A stretch of 64,000 nucleotides of DNA from Bacteroidales bacterium (GCA_017502125.1 JAFVVN010000027.1:1-64000); one strand, 5' to 3'. Positions 36,501 through 43,136 are shown, numbered from the stretch's first letter. Made by a program: numbers and translations. Notes: generated from the letters alone by a model not told the origin.

Positions 36501-36710
36501 GTCAGAAGGGACTGCTGTATTAAACACGAAATTACCGTCGAGGTCAACAGTTGTACCGGTGGTCGTGCCTTCGACAACGACTGCCGCGCCTATTACCGGC
36601 TCTCCTGCTGAATCCTTGACTGTACCTTTCACTTGCTGAGCAAACGCATTGGCGCAGCTCAGAGCCATTATCGCAAAGATAAGGGCGATTCGATAAGTTA
36701 GGTGTTTCAT
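33501..36710 (-). CDS. SusC/RagA-family TonB-dependent transporter (beta-glucan locus)
   Basis: The 1,069-aa protein has a signal peptide (cleavage near ANAFAQ) and a carboxypeptidase-regulatory-like domain (about 27-105; GTVKDSAGEPVIGAAVVVEG). The TonB-box region EEVVMIGYGVQKK and the plug (about 120-225; IRIRGIGT, LYVVDGMAING, IDILKDAASCAVYGTRGANG) follow, and the barrel ends in FQFGASITF. It is the first gene of the beta-glucan operon and imports oligosaccharides with the next-encoded SusD. Its promoter and a cluster of repeated motifs lie upstream. Confidence 0.96.
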   Translation of the reverse strand: MKHLTYRIALIFAIMALSCANAFAQQVKGTVKDSAGEPVIGAAVVVEGTTTGTTVDLDGNFVFNTAVPSDAVLVVTAIGYKEVKVPVGGGTVNVILQVDAEMLEEVVMIGYGVQKKAVVSAAISTVGDDMLDKVAAVRVDDALKGLTAGVTVTSTSGQPGAGSQIRIRGIGTINDSNPLYVVDGMAINGGIDYLAPSDIERIDILKDAASCAVYGTRGANGVILVTTKKGSKDKVSVTYDFQYGLSSPWRKREVLNATEYAVMMNEAAINDGNAPKYADPYSLGEGTDWQDELFNWNAPSQTHQLTISGNSGKNQYFVSAGYYSQEGIVGGNYDRSNYERFSVRLNDQYSIFDATDTRSWLNKMDLNVNAAYSRTFTAGIGTNSEFGSPLGSAAALSPLLSVYVDPADEQAVIDKYYYNDAAHAVDETTGELLNPNWSDFNLIRDPRNGRLFTIPGTEFQEMVNPLADLSLPGTKNNYDRLVGGAELSFQLYDGLTLRSSVNVDFSVGGSDGWSPNYYLSSTRNQGYSNVWGSMNRGLIWQVENTLTYTKTFAEKHNLTVMAGQTAFSETGRNINASRMFLMEEDPNKANMGFATSQREDNDGGGSLYIDYRLSSLFARASYDYDNRYMVQATVRRDGSSRFGPGRRFGIFPSASAAWNIKNEPFLQDNANWLSALKLRASWGINGNDRIPAFQYAAQTATGNNYVFGSGAVGNETIANGVKTTVTPNDDLGWEESHQADLGLDFGFFGNSLQLTADYFYKKTVDMLQIMPVPTYLGESKPWGNVGTMANSGVELDVNYRYSVGDFNFSIGGNATYIKTVLINAGNETGILDGASFHQMGTITRGENGMVYPFFYGYKTDGVFQNWDEVNSYVGPEGQLIQPDARPGDFRYKDIDGDGAITAENDRVNLGKCVPSWTYGVNASIDWKGIDFSMVWQGVAGNNIFDGTRRTDIPTMNQPKYVLNRWTGEGTTNEYPRFTTTDPNQNWSKASDFFIKDASYFRLKNITLGYTLPYNWTKKIFVKKLRVYVAAENLLTLTKYDGFDPEIADYMDRGVYPQARTFQFGASITF

Positions 36711-36773
36711 GAGGTTAGTGTTTATGTGTTGGTATTATGTGTTGCTCACGCATTTTAACAGACATGGGCAATA

Positions 36774-36781
36774 CAAATCTA
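36774..36781 (-). promoter_or_regulatory. -7 promoter element of the beta-glucan operon
   Basis: The minus strand reads TAGATTTG, matching TAnnTTTG, about 64 bp before the susC start. Confidence 0.55.
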
Positions 36782-36835
36782 AGGTTTTTTTGTCTCCATC
36801 CACCGGTGGCGGATTGCAGCGGGTAAAATTAGTGG

Positions 36836-37022
36836 AGTGGATATATGGAACACCCTGAGTATCAGCATATTAAACTCCAAAAAAGGGTCAAAAAAGTGGA
36901 CATCTGAAAAATATCGAAGGTAATTCGCAGACAAAAAGTGGACATCCAAGAAAGGATATCCACTATATAACATTAAACATCAAGCCTTTACGAAAATCCA
37001 CTTTAAAATTTGAAGTGGAAAT
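36836..37022. promoter_or_regulatory. Cluster of six AGTGGAYAT-like motifs, candidate regulator binding array
   Basis: Plus-strand copies are at 36836-36844 (AGTGGATAT), 36895-36903 and 36937-36945 (both AGTGGACAT, inside a longer direct repeat AAAAAGTGGACATC) and 37014-37022 (AGTGGAAAT). Minus-strand copies are at 36956-36964 (read on plus as ATATCCACT) and 36994-37002 (AAATCCACT). The two longest copies are 42 bp apart, four helical turns. The array sits upstream of the beta-glucan promoter and beside the DUF6377 regulator gene, so it may be that protein's binding region. Confidence 0.55.
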
Positions 37023-37024
37023 TC

Positions 37025-38632
37025 TCAACGTCTTGAACCTATTTTTCGCACAATTTCTTCAAAATTTTCCCTGTCAGATAGCACTGAATTCTTCACCTGT
37101 GCCCTGTAATTATAGATGGTATTGACCGAATATCGCAGAAGTGAAGCAATGTGGGAGGATTGGGTAATTCCCAGCTTTATCAGAGCAAATATCCTTAGTT
37201 CGGTATTGAGGAGTTCGCCTTCCTTGAGAGTCATCCTGCCATCTTCACGCAAAAGCTCATTGAAGTCATCCACGAAACTTGGATACAGCTGAAGAAAGGA
37301 CGTATCGAAGGTCTTATAGAAATTCTTCAATTCGTTTTCATACTGCTCTCGTGGAAGCGTCTTCTTCAGTTTGTCCAGATAGCCGGAACACATGGATAGG
37401 AAAAGACCAAGATATTCCTCCTTTGCTGCATTAGCCTCCACCAGATCCAGATTGGTCTTTCTCAATTCATCTTCAGCCTTGACCAGAGAGCTCGTATACT
37501 CTGCAAGCAGACTGTTCTTTTTCTTGATGAGCTTGGCAGACCGTTTTCCTTTCGCATACAATCCGACTGTATACACACAAATGAACATGAACATCACAGC
37601 TATCATTATCGTGATCAGGAGATAGCCGTTCCTCTCTTTGTTCTGCCTCTCCTTGCCGGCAATATATTCCTTTTCAATCCATGGCATGGTCGAGGCAATC
37701 TGCACTTTTCGCAATTTCGCATTATAGAAGACGGCATCATCCAAAGATATCCTGATATATCGGAAGGCACGGTCAGTATCCTGAGGGCTGATGAGATTCA
37801 AGGCGATGGAGCAGAGAGACGCGTTATCTTTAACAGCTCCCCTGATGTCACATATGGCAGACTCCACCCACCACTGAATCATTTCTTCGGCCCTATTCAG
37901 ATTTTCGCATATGAATCCCTGCCAGTAGGTCTGGACAGCATAATCACGCTCATCCTCGCTCAAGGAACGTATAAACCTTAAATTCTCCTCATATGCCCGC
38001 TCATACTCCCCTTCCTCGATAAGTCTGAGGATGCTCATATGCCGGTTCAACGGAGACGACGCAGGTGTATTCACAAGGACTTTATCCTGATAATACTTTA
38101 TCTTGTCTGCGTCCTTTACCACGAAATCGGATGTACGCAGATATTCCTGATAGTCATGAAGGAACTTCTGGCGTGCATTGTACCATTCCACCATCTGCCC
38201 ATCAGTAAGTTTCAAGGTATCCAAGGTATCAAAGACCTTGTCTGCCTCAAGAAAGAACCCGGCCTTAGTGAGCAGAAGGGCCTTTTTAAGCATGGAATCA
38301 TTCTTAAGTTTGCGGTCTTTAAGGGATTCGGCCAGCTGGATCTGATTCTCCAGAGCATTCTTCGCTCTGTCAAACTGGAAGGTATGGTACTCTTCATAGA
38401 GCTGTCCATAGATATGATATTGCTGCAACATGGTCACACCGCGAGACTGTAGCATATTATCTATGGTGCTGATTCTATGTTCCTTGACTATGACATATTC
38501 TTCTGCCATCTCCAGAACATCATCCAGCTTTGCAAGATGGGGTTCATGCACACTATCTGTATCTGTGCTGCATGAGACAAGCAACAGGCATAAGACGAAA
38601 ACTACAGAAAGACAGGACTGCTTCATAGTCAT
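37025..38632 (-). CDS. DUF6377-type membrane-spanning transcriptional regulator (beta-glucan locus)
   Basis: The 535-aa protein has an N-terminal signal with a lipobox-like end (VFVLCLLLVSC) and a periplasmic TPR-like helical region (about 30-320). One membrane helix lies at about 337-359 (LLITIMIAVMFMFICVYTVGL), then a cytoplasmic coiled coil (about 365-405). The C-terminus has a LuxR-like helix-turn-helix (about 470-515; TELRIFALIKLGITQSSHIASLL, SVNTIYNYRAQVKN). This layout fits Bacteroidota DUF6377 proteins, believed to regulate neighbouring susCD loci. It lacks kinase and receiver domains. It is encoded upstream of the beta-glucan operon on the same strand, 14 bp after the phosphoesterase gene. 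The ligand is unknown. Confidence 0.82.
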   Translation of the reverse strand: MTMKQSCLSVVFVLCLLLVSCSTDTDSVHEPHLAKLDDVLEMAEEYVIVKEHRISTIDNMLQSRGVTMLQQYHIYGQLYEEYHTFQFDRAKNALENQIQLAESLKDRKLKNDSMLKKALLLTKAGFFLEADKVFDTLDTLKLTDGQMVEWYNARQKFLHDYQEYLRTSDFVVKDADKIKYYQDKVLVNTPASSPLNRHMSILRLIEEGEYERAYEENLRFIRSLSEDERDYAVQTYWQGFICENLNRAEEMIQWWVESAICDIRGAVKDNASLCSIALNLISPQDTDRAFRYIRISLDDAVFYNAKLRKVQIASTMPWIEKEYIAGKERQNKERNGYLLITIMIAVMFMFICVYTVGLYAKGKRSAKLIKKKNSLLAEYTSSLVKAEDELRKTNLDLVEANAAKEEYLGLFLSMCSGYLDKLKKTLPREQYENELKNFYKTFDTSFLQLYPSFVDDFNELLREDGRMTLKEGELLNTELRIFALIKLGITQSSHIASLLRYSVNTIYNYRAQVKNSVLSDRENFEEIVRKIGSRR

Positions 38633-38646
38633 AGACAGGATTCAGG

Positions 38647-39471
38647 TTATTTCACTTCAACAATTTCGTCCGAGACTGTTCCGTTTTCGACGGTGATCAC
38701 ACGGAAAGCGGACTTGTCGGGGCCGAGCTGGACGCCGACAGCGGTGAGAGTCTTCATAGGAACTCCCTTATACTCACCTGCATGGGTGCTGTGATGGTGT
38801 CCGGCATACACGGCATTGACACCCTCCTGGGCGAAGAGGTCGAAATATTCACGTCTCTTCTCCTGAGACATCTGGAAATATCCCTCATCCTCTGCGATAT
38901 CAGTCGTGAAGAACGGATGGTGGCCGAACACAAGGGTGACCTCATCAGGAGACTCCTTCTTCAGGACTTCCTTCAGCCAGTCCTTCTGACAGGTTTCAAG
39001 GGTGTCGCCATACTTGATGAGGTTCGTGTTGATTCCGACTATTCTGACTCCATTCTCCAGCCTGCAGAAACGGTCATCACCATAGCGGCTTGTGAACGGT
39101 GTGGAGTCAACTCCGTTGTCGCTGAGCACCACATCGTGATTACCAGGCACATGAAGCACAGTGATGCTCTTATCCAGACCGGAGATGATCTGGGCAAAGG
39201 TGTCCCACTGTTCCTGATCCCAAGAACGATGAACCTGGTCTCCGGTGAACACCACCGCATCCGGCTTGATCTGATTGATCTGCGCCACAGCCTTGGTCAG
39301 GCATCCCACCTCGAAACTGAGGTCGTTGACATATTCGGTGCCATTGGTCTGGCTCACATCGGCAGCAGTAAAGCCGAGCTGGGCATCAGCCACCTGAACG
39401 ATGACATAAGGGTCCTGCGCGCATCCAGCCATGCAGAGAACGGCGAGGAGACAATAGAGATAACGTTTCAT
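38647..39471 (-). CDS. Calcineurin-like metallophosphoesterase, CPPED1-like, lipoprotein
   Basis: The protein is 274 aa from ATG 39471, which gives a clean lipoprotein signal (MKRYLYCLLAVLCMAGC). An ATG at 39483 is the alternative. Metallophosphoesterase blocks are present: QVADAQLG, VVFTGDQVH, LHVPGNHDV, LVFGHHPFF and AVYAGHHHS. The first block has D-x-Q where most of the superfamily has D-x-H. The same Gln is found in CPPED1-type enzymes as I recall them. The enzyme is periplasmic or lipid-anchored; the substrate is unknown. It shares a transcript with the YhhN gene and probably with the DUF6377 regulator. Confidence 0.85.
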   Translation of the reverse strand: MKRYLYCLLAVLCMAGCAQDPYVIVQVADAQLGFTAADVSQTNGTEYVNDLSFEVGCLTKAVAQINQIKPDAVVFTGDQVHRSWDQEQWDTFAQIISGLDKSITVLHVPGNHDVVLSDNGVDSTPFTSRYGDDRFCRLENGVRIVGINTNLIKYGDTLETCQKDWLKEVLKKESPDEVTLVFGHHPFFTTDIAEDEGYFQMSQEKRREYFDLFAQEGVNAVYAGHHHSTHAGEYKGVPMKTLTAVGVQLGPDKSAFRVITVENGTVSDEIVEVK

Positions 39472-39483
39472 ATGCAGTTTCAT

Positions 39484-40173
39484 TTAGAATCTTAGAAGAT
39501 GGACGGGATGCTTGACCCTGTAAGGAGTAGCACGGACAAACAGAAGCCACTGGGCTGAAAGATAGGTCCCGAGCACGAGGATATCACGATACGGAACCGG
39601 TTCCACGAACTTGTTCCAGGCCAGGATGAAGTCCGAAATCACGAACAGAAGTGCTCCCAGTGCATATAGGAGGCTCCTCTGCATGAGGGCGGCAAGAAGC
39701 ATGGTGCAGATGAGCACGGCATATATGCTGACTCCCGTACGCAGGACTCCGGCCGGAGCACAAGGGACCACCCGTACGAAGACAAGTGCGAGAAGGGACA
39801 GTACGCAGATGGAAAGCATCATGAAATATCCCTTTGCCTTGGCTGTCATCTTTCTGTCCGGCTCGACCTTGCGATGAAAACGCCTGACGAAAAATATTAT
39901 ATAGAATATATGCCCAACAGCGAAAGATCCCATCTGGGCGAGGAAGATGCCGCAGGAGCCGAAGTAGTCTCCGAGGATGGAGAAGAACAGGGCCATGAAG
40001 ATCTCCCATGGCGTCAACCAGAGAGAGGACAGCACAAGGACTCCCATTGGAAGACAGAGCTTATGCGGTATATCCACCGGAGCAAAGAACAAGGCCGTCA
40101 GACAGAGGAAAAGTCCTGTAACAGCAAACACCACGGGCCTGACCCGTTTCTCATTCATCTTAAGAATCGACAT
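39484..40173 (-). CDS. YhhN/TMEM86-family membrane protein (lysoplasmalogenase-like)
   Basis: This 229-aa protein has about eight membrane segments. Family landmarks are FFSILGDYFGSCGIFLAQMGSFAVGHIFYI, with the conserved Asp and the Gly-His pair, and YALGALLFVISDFILAWNKF, with the second conserved Asp. Animal TMEM86 proteins hydrolyse the vinyl-ether bond of lysoplasmalogens. The activity of bacterial YhhN proteins is less certain. The gene is probably first in a short operon with the phosphoesterase. MNEKRV at 40158 is a second possible start. Confidence 0.82.
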   Translation of the reverse strand: MSILKMNEKRVRPVVFAVTGLFLCLTALFFAPVDIPHKLCLPMGVLVLSSLWLTPWEIFMALFFSILGDYFGSCGIFLAQMGSFAVGHIFYIIFFVRRFHRKVEPDRKMTAKAKGYFMMLSICVLSLLALVFVRVVPCAPAGVLRTGVSIYAVLICTMLLAALMQRSLLYALGALLFVISDFILAWNKFVEPVPYRDILVLGTYLSAQWLLFVRATPYRVKHPVHLLRF

Positions 40174-40251
40174 TGGGCTCTTCAGTTATTTTATTCATTG
40201 CGAATATACAAAAAAGATTACGGAGAGCATTGCAGTGGGAGTGATTTTATC

Positions 40252-40259
40252 TATATTTG
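40252..40259 (+). promoter_or_regulatory. -7 promoter element of the first small outer-membrane protein gene
   Basis: TATATTTG matches TAnnTTTG. It lies only 4 bp before an ATG at 40264 but 37 bp before the GTG at 40297, which favours the GTG as the true start. Confidence 0.55.
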
Positions 40260-40296
40260 TGTTATGCATTCAACAGAGACACCATTCAGCACACCA

Positions 40297-40749
40297 GTGA
40301 AAAAGACCATCCTCATCATAGTCACGATTCTCGGATTTGCCACAGCTGCAGCAGCACAGCCAAGAGCTGTCGGAGCCAAGCTGGGATGGGGCGCGGACAT
40401 CAGCTATCAGCACACGATGAACTCCAACTTCATGGAGGTGGACCTGGGACTCAACAACTTCAATTCCCTCGACTTCACTGTGATATACAATTTCATCATA
40501 GCTCAGCCAGAATGGACAGAAGTCGGAGAATGGAGCTTCTACATCGGTCCTGGAGCCGCCATGGGCATGAAGGTGTTCGGAGAAGAAAACTATTTCCACA
40601 TCGCAGCAGCCGGAATGGTCGGTTTCGAGTACGCGTTTCCGTTTCCTCTGCAATTGTCATTTGATGTCAAGCCTCAGCTGATCGTCGGTTTCGGACATGG
40701 ATTCGCATGGAGCATGACCCCGTCGATCGGTGTGAGATACAGATTCTGA
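40297..40749 (+). CDS. Small outer-membrane-type beta-barrel protein, paralogue A
   Basis: The protein is 150 aa if translation starts at GTG 40297. The signal peptide KKTILIIVTILGFATAAAAQ then aligns with that of the next gene (KKIILIAALVLGFATAAVAQ). The ATG at 40264 would add 11 residues and is almost on top of the promoter box. The mature part is short beta-strands ending in VRYRF, an outer-membrane barrel C-terminus. It shares with paralogue B the phrases AQPRA, ISYQH/LSYQH, ADLGL/VDLGL and a glycine-rich GPGA segment. The function is unknown. It is one of a tandem pair with separate promoters, suggesting duplication then divergence. Confidence 0.8.
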   Translation: MKKTILIIVTILGFATAAAAQPRAVGAKLGWGADISYQHTMNSNFMEVDLGLNNFNSLDFTVIYNFIIAQPEWTEVGEWSFYIGPGAAMGMKVFGEENYFHIAAAGMVGFEYAFPFPLQLSFDVKPQLIVGFGHGFAWSMTPSIGVRYRF

Positions 40750-40812
40750 GCATGGTTGATAAATAAGTGGAAAAAATGAGGATGAAAGTATGGGCTATCC
40801 TGATATTTTACC

Positions 40813-40820
40813 TACCTTTG
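40813..40820 (+). promoter_or_regulatory. -7 promoter element of the second small outer-membrane protein gene
   Basis: TACCTTTG matches TAnnTTTG, followed by an A/T-rich leader of about 40 bases before ATG 40863. Such leaders are common for strongly expressed Bacteroidota genes. Confidence 0.65.
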
Positions 40821-40862
40821 TTCCTTACATGTATTAAAACATTAACCCAAAATATTATAATT

Positions 40863-41312
40863 ATGAAAAAAATCATTCTTATTGCGGCCCTCGTGCTTGG
40901 ATTCGCAACAGCTGCAGTAGCTCAGCCAAGAGCAATCGGTCTCCGTGGCGGTTACGGTGCAGAACTTTCTTACCAGCACTCCCTTGGTGCAAACTTCGTA
41001 GAGGCAGACCTCGGACTTTACACTTTCAATGCAATCAGCCTTGGTGCAACATACAACTGGATGCTTGCACAGCCACAGTGGACTAACAGAGGTGAGTGGG
41101 GAGTATACGCTGGTCCTGGTGCCAATCTCGGTCTCGGATTCAACGGATGGTTCAACGTGGCAGTCTGCGGACAGGTAGGACTTGAATATACATTCTGGTT
41201 CCCTCTTCAGCTTTCATTAGACATCAGACCTGCTCTCGGTTTCTCTACCGGTGACAAACCTTTCTATTTCGGAGGTTTCTATCCATCACTTGGTATCCGC
41301 TACAAGTTCTAA
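40863..41312 (+). CDS. Small outer-membrane-type beta-barrel protein, paralogue B, probably highly expressed
   Basis: The protein is 149 aa from ATG 40863. An in-frame ATG at 40767 lies upstream of the promoter and is rejected. The signal peptide is MKKIILIAALVLGFATAAVA. The mature barrel-like part has LRGGYGAELSYQHSLGANF, EADLGLYTFNAIS, WGVYAGPGANLGLG and the C-terminal IRYKF. Codon use is narrower than in neighbours (GGT, CTT, GTA, CAG preferred), and a consensus -7 box and tetraloop terminator frame the gene. Together these point to strong expression. The function is unknown; a small outer-membrane structural or channel protein is the best guess. Confidence 0.85.
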   Translation: MKKIILIAALVLGFATAAVAQPRAIGLRGGYGAELSYQHSLGANFVEADLGLYTFNAISLGATYNWMLAQPQWTNRGEWGVYAGPGANLGLGFNGWFNVAVCGQVGLEYTFWFPLQLSLDIRPALGFSTGDKPFYFGGFYPSLGIRYKF

Positions 41313-41338
41313 TATCTCACAGCAGATATTTCACAATT

Positions 41339-41369
41339 AATCGGTCACTTCGGTGGCCGATTATTTTTA
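41339..41369 (+). terminator. Intrinsic terminator after paralogue B
   Basis: A 10-bp stem (41339-41348 with 41353-41362, one G-T pair) closes a TTCG tetraloop and runs into ATTTTT. It is a strong rho-independent terminator 26 bp after the stop codon. Confidence 0.88.
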
Positions 41370-41427
41370 TGTGACAGTGCGTTCGTCGTCGTGACATGTA
41401 AACGATAGATTTACAGCTACTTAAGCT

Positions 41428-41461
41428 GTTTGGCTCGACGTCCGCGCCATGCGAGCCAAAC
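41428..41461. repeat. Inverted repeat in the spacer between two terminators
   Basis: GTTTGGCTCG (41428-41437) and CGAGCCAAAC (41452-41461) are exact complements around a 14-nt loop. A second small inverted repeat, CAGCT/AGCTG, directly precedes it (41414-41428). No T-run follows, so it is not an ordinary terminator. It could be a structured RNA or a binding site. Confidence 0.55.
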
Positions 41462-41502
41462 CACTAAACACCCTGATACCCAACGCATTATGAATCACGC
41501 CT

Positions 41503-41542
41503 AAAAAAAACGTCGGCCTTATGGGTTCATAAGGTCGACGTT
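41503..41542 (-). terminator. Intrinsic terminator overlapping the 3' end of the 64-aa gene
   Basis: On the minus strand a 15-bp stem (41542-41528 with 41523-41509, one wobble pair) closes a 4-nt loop and is followed by eight T residues (41510-41503). Its first arm and loop contain the last codons and the stop of the 64-aa gene. Confidence 0.88.
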
Positions 41543-41713
41543 TACAAAACCGTTTATCTCCTGCATCAACTCGACCGATGCGAGAGATATTTTCTTTATG
41601 TCTTCAGGACAGTCTTCAGAAGCAGCCGCCGCCCTATAAGCATTGATTGCCTCCCCGAACCGACCTTCACGCCTCAACTCATCTGCTCTTTCCAATAACT
41701 TTACAGCTTCCAT
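41519..41713 (-). CDS. Small 64-aa TPR-like protein
   Basis: The protein is short and helical. Its first half looks like one tetratricopeptide-type helix pair (LLERADELRREGRFGEAINAYRAA), and the second half is another amphipathic helix (DIKKISLASVELMQEINGF). It has no signal peptide or cysteine motif. It follows rnfA by 216 bp on the same strand, with the 48-bp repeat in between, and ends in a strong terminator, which supports a real gene. It may be the last gene of the Rnf transcript. Function is unknown. Confidence 0.68.
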   Translation of the reverse strand: MEAVKLLERADELRREGRFGEAINAYRAAAASEDCPEDIKKISLASVELMQEINGFVNVDLMNP

Positions 41714-41803
41714 ATTTCAGTCACGTTAACGAAGGGATTTGTTCCAGAAACTTTTGACTGGCAATTCAGCGGGTGGTAGTTCTCGCGACCCCCGCCTGCC
41801 GGA

Positions 41804-41851
41804 CCTGCTGCCGCAGGCTGCTCGCTGCAAAAGCCCACTGGGCTGTTTGCC
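41804..41851 (-). repeat. 48-bp dispersed repeat, copy A (downstream of rnfA)
   Basis: The minus-strand sequence matches 56660-56707 at 45 of 48 positions. It contains two small inverted repeats, one around GCCC/GGGC and one CCTGC/GCAGG. Copy A is flanked by an 11-bp direct repeat, CTCGCGACCCC, at 41782-41792 and 41858-41868. It begins about 80 bp after the rnfA stop, in the rnfA orientation. Confidence 0.85.
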
Positions 41852-41929
41852 TTGGAGCTCGCGACCCCTAGCCGGGGGTGGCATGTCACCTCCAACAATC
41901 CTCGCCTAATCTCTATTCTCTGATAAATT

Positions 41930-42529
41930 CTAAACAAGTCCCGAGAATCCCATGAAGGCCATAGCAAGGATACTTGCAGTAACAAGAGCAATAGGAACAC
42001 CCTTGAAAGCCTTAGGCACATTGTTAAGGGCCAGCTGTTCGCGAAGTCCTGCAAAAAGCACCATCGCAAGGCCGAAACCGAGGGATGTCGCGAATGCATA
42101 TACGGTCGCTTCACCCAGATTCATCATGCCGTCAGCAGCTGCTGCAAACGGAGAAGACTTCTGAACCACTGTCAGAGCCACACCGAGAACGGCGCAGTTG
42201 GTGGTGATCAGAGGAAGGAAGATACCGAGCGACGCATAGAGTGCAGGGCTGATCTTCTTCAGCACTATCTCGACCATCTGCACAAGGGCAGCGATAACGA
42301 GGATGAAGGATATGGTCTGAAGGAACTCAAGTCCGAACTTCACCAGAAGCATGTTCAGGAGATAGGTCACGACTGTCGCAAGAGTGATCACGAAGCACAC
42401 AGCCATAGACATACCTGTCGCAGTGCTGAGCTTGTTGGACACTCCGAGGAAAGGACATACTCCAAGGAACTGGGAGAGCAGGATATTATTTACGAATATC
42501 GCTGAAATTATGATAAGTATATATTCCAT
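41930..42529 (-). CDS. rnfA: Rnf electron transport complex subunit RnfA
   Basis: This 199-aa integral membrane protein has six segments, beginning MEYILIIISAIFVNNILLSQF. It carries the family blocks GVCPFLGVSN and LPLITTNCAVLGVAL. RnfA and RnfE are inverted-topology relatives whose paired cysteines, as known for the family, hold an iron-sulfur cluster within the membrane. The Rnf complex passes electrons between ferredoxin and NAD while moving Na+ or H+ across the membrane. It is the last of the six rnf genes, 2 bp after rnfE. Confidence 0.96.
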   Translation of the reverse strand: MEYILIIISAIFVNNILLSQFLGVCPFLGVSNKLSTATGMSMAVCFVITLATVVTYLLNMLLVKFGLEFLQTISFILVIAALVQMVEIVLKKISPALYASLGIFLPLITTNCAVLGVALTVVQKSSPFAAAADGMMNLGEATVYAFATSLGFGLAMVLFAGLREQLALNNVPKAFKGVPIALVTASILAMAFMGFSGLV

Positions 42530-42531
42530 GA

Positions 42532-43122
42532 CTACTCTGCCTTTTTAGTTGTTAACTTTCTGAAAATCACGATGAGATAGGCCAGCGCGAGGAAGGCTCC
42601 CGGAGCGAGGACGAATGCAAGGATGCCGTCGCCTGCGATGAACTTGAAGCCGAACACGGAGCCGCTTCCAAGAATCTCACGCACCACTCCGAGAAGTGTG
42701 AGCGAGCAGGTGAAGCCGAGACCGATTCCCAGACCGTCGAGAGCAGAGTCCAGGACTCCGTTCTTGTTGGCGAATGCCTCTGCACGACCGAGGACGATAC
42801 AGTTCACCACGATGAGCGGGATGAACAGACCGAGGGTCTCATAGATATCCGGAACATAGGCCTGCATCACGAACTGAAGCAGGGTCACGAAGGTTGCGAT
42901 CACCACGATATATGAAGGGATACGCACCTTGTCAGGGATGACAGGAGCGATGAGCGAAATAGCCATGTTTGAAAGCACGAGTACAAAAAGGGTTGCAAGT
43001 CCCATGCTCATACCGTTGATGGCTGAAGTGGTTGTGGCCAGTGTAGGACACATACCCAGAAGGAGGACAAATGTAGGATTCTCCTTGATCAGACCTTTAG
43101 TTATAAGTTGAAATTTTCCCAT
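42532..43122 (-). CDS. rnfE: Rnf complex subunit RnfE
   Basis: This 196-aa membrane protein shows the RnfE blocks LITKGLIKENPTFVLLLGMCPTLATT and FIPLIVVNCIVLGRAEAFA. The two Cys-containing half-membrane motifs mirror those in RnfA. It has about six membrane segments. The gene lies 14 bp after rnfG and 2 bp before rnfA. It forms the membrane core with RnfA. Confidence 0.96.
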   Translation of the reverse strand: MGKFQLITKGLIKENPTFVLLLGMCPTLATTTSAINGMSMGLATLFVLVLSNMAISLIAPVIPDKVRIPSYIVVIATFVTLLQFVMQAYVPDIYETLGLFIPLIVVNCIVLGRAEAFANKNGVLDSALDGLGIGLGFTCSLTLLGVVREILGSGSVFGFKFIAGDGILAFVLAPGAFLALAYLIVIFRKLTTKKAE

Positions 43123-43136
43123 TTTCCTTTCCTCCT

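Larger units (their letters stand above)
36711..37024. promoter_or_regulatory. Regulatory spacer upstream of the beta-glucan operon
   Basis: This 314-bp gap holds no convincing gene. It contains a -7 element at 36774-36781 and six copies of a 9-bp motif between 36836 and 37022 (annotated separately). The last two copies form an inverted repeat right after the regulator's stop codon. Confidence 0.65.

Noticed and set aside
36891..36946. Direct repeats considered as a small CRISPR array
   Set aside because: There are only two 14-bp copies with a 28-bp spacer and no cas genes; regulatory sites explain them better.
39874..40296. Long N-terminal extension of small outer-membrane protein A
   Set aside because: It crosses the YhhN gene and the promoter; the signal peptide fits only a start near 40264-40297.
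41428..41465. Stem followed by CCA considered as part of a tRNA
   Set aside because: No D-loop, anticodon stem or T-loop consensus (GTTCRA) is present.
41782..41868. Flanking 11-bp direct repeats considered as a transposon target duplication
   Set aside because: The element between is under 70 bp without a transposase, and the second copy of the core lacks the same flanks, so a transposon call is not supported.
41701..42114. 137-codon minus-strand frame over rnfA and the 48-bp repeat
   Set aside because: It overlaps rnfA in another frame. The peptide phrase shared with a frame at 56631-56867 comes from the DNA repeat, not from a protein family.
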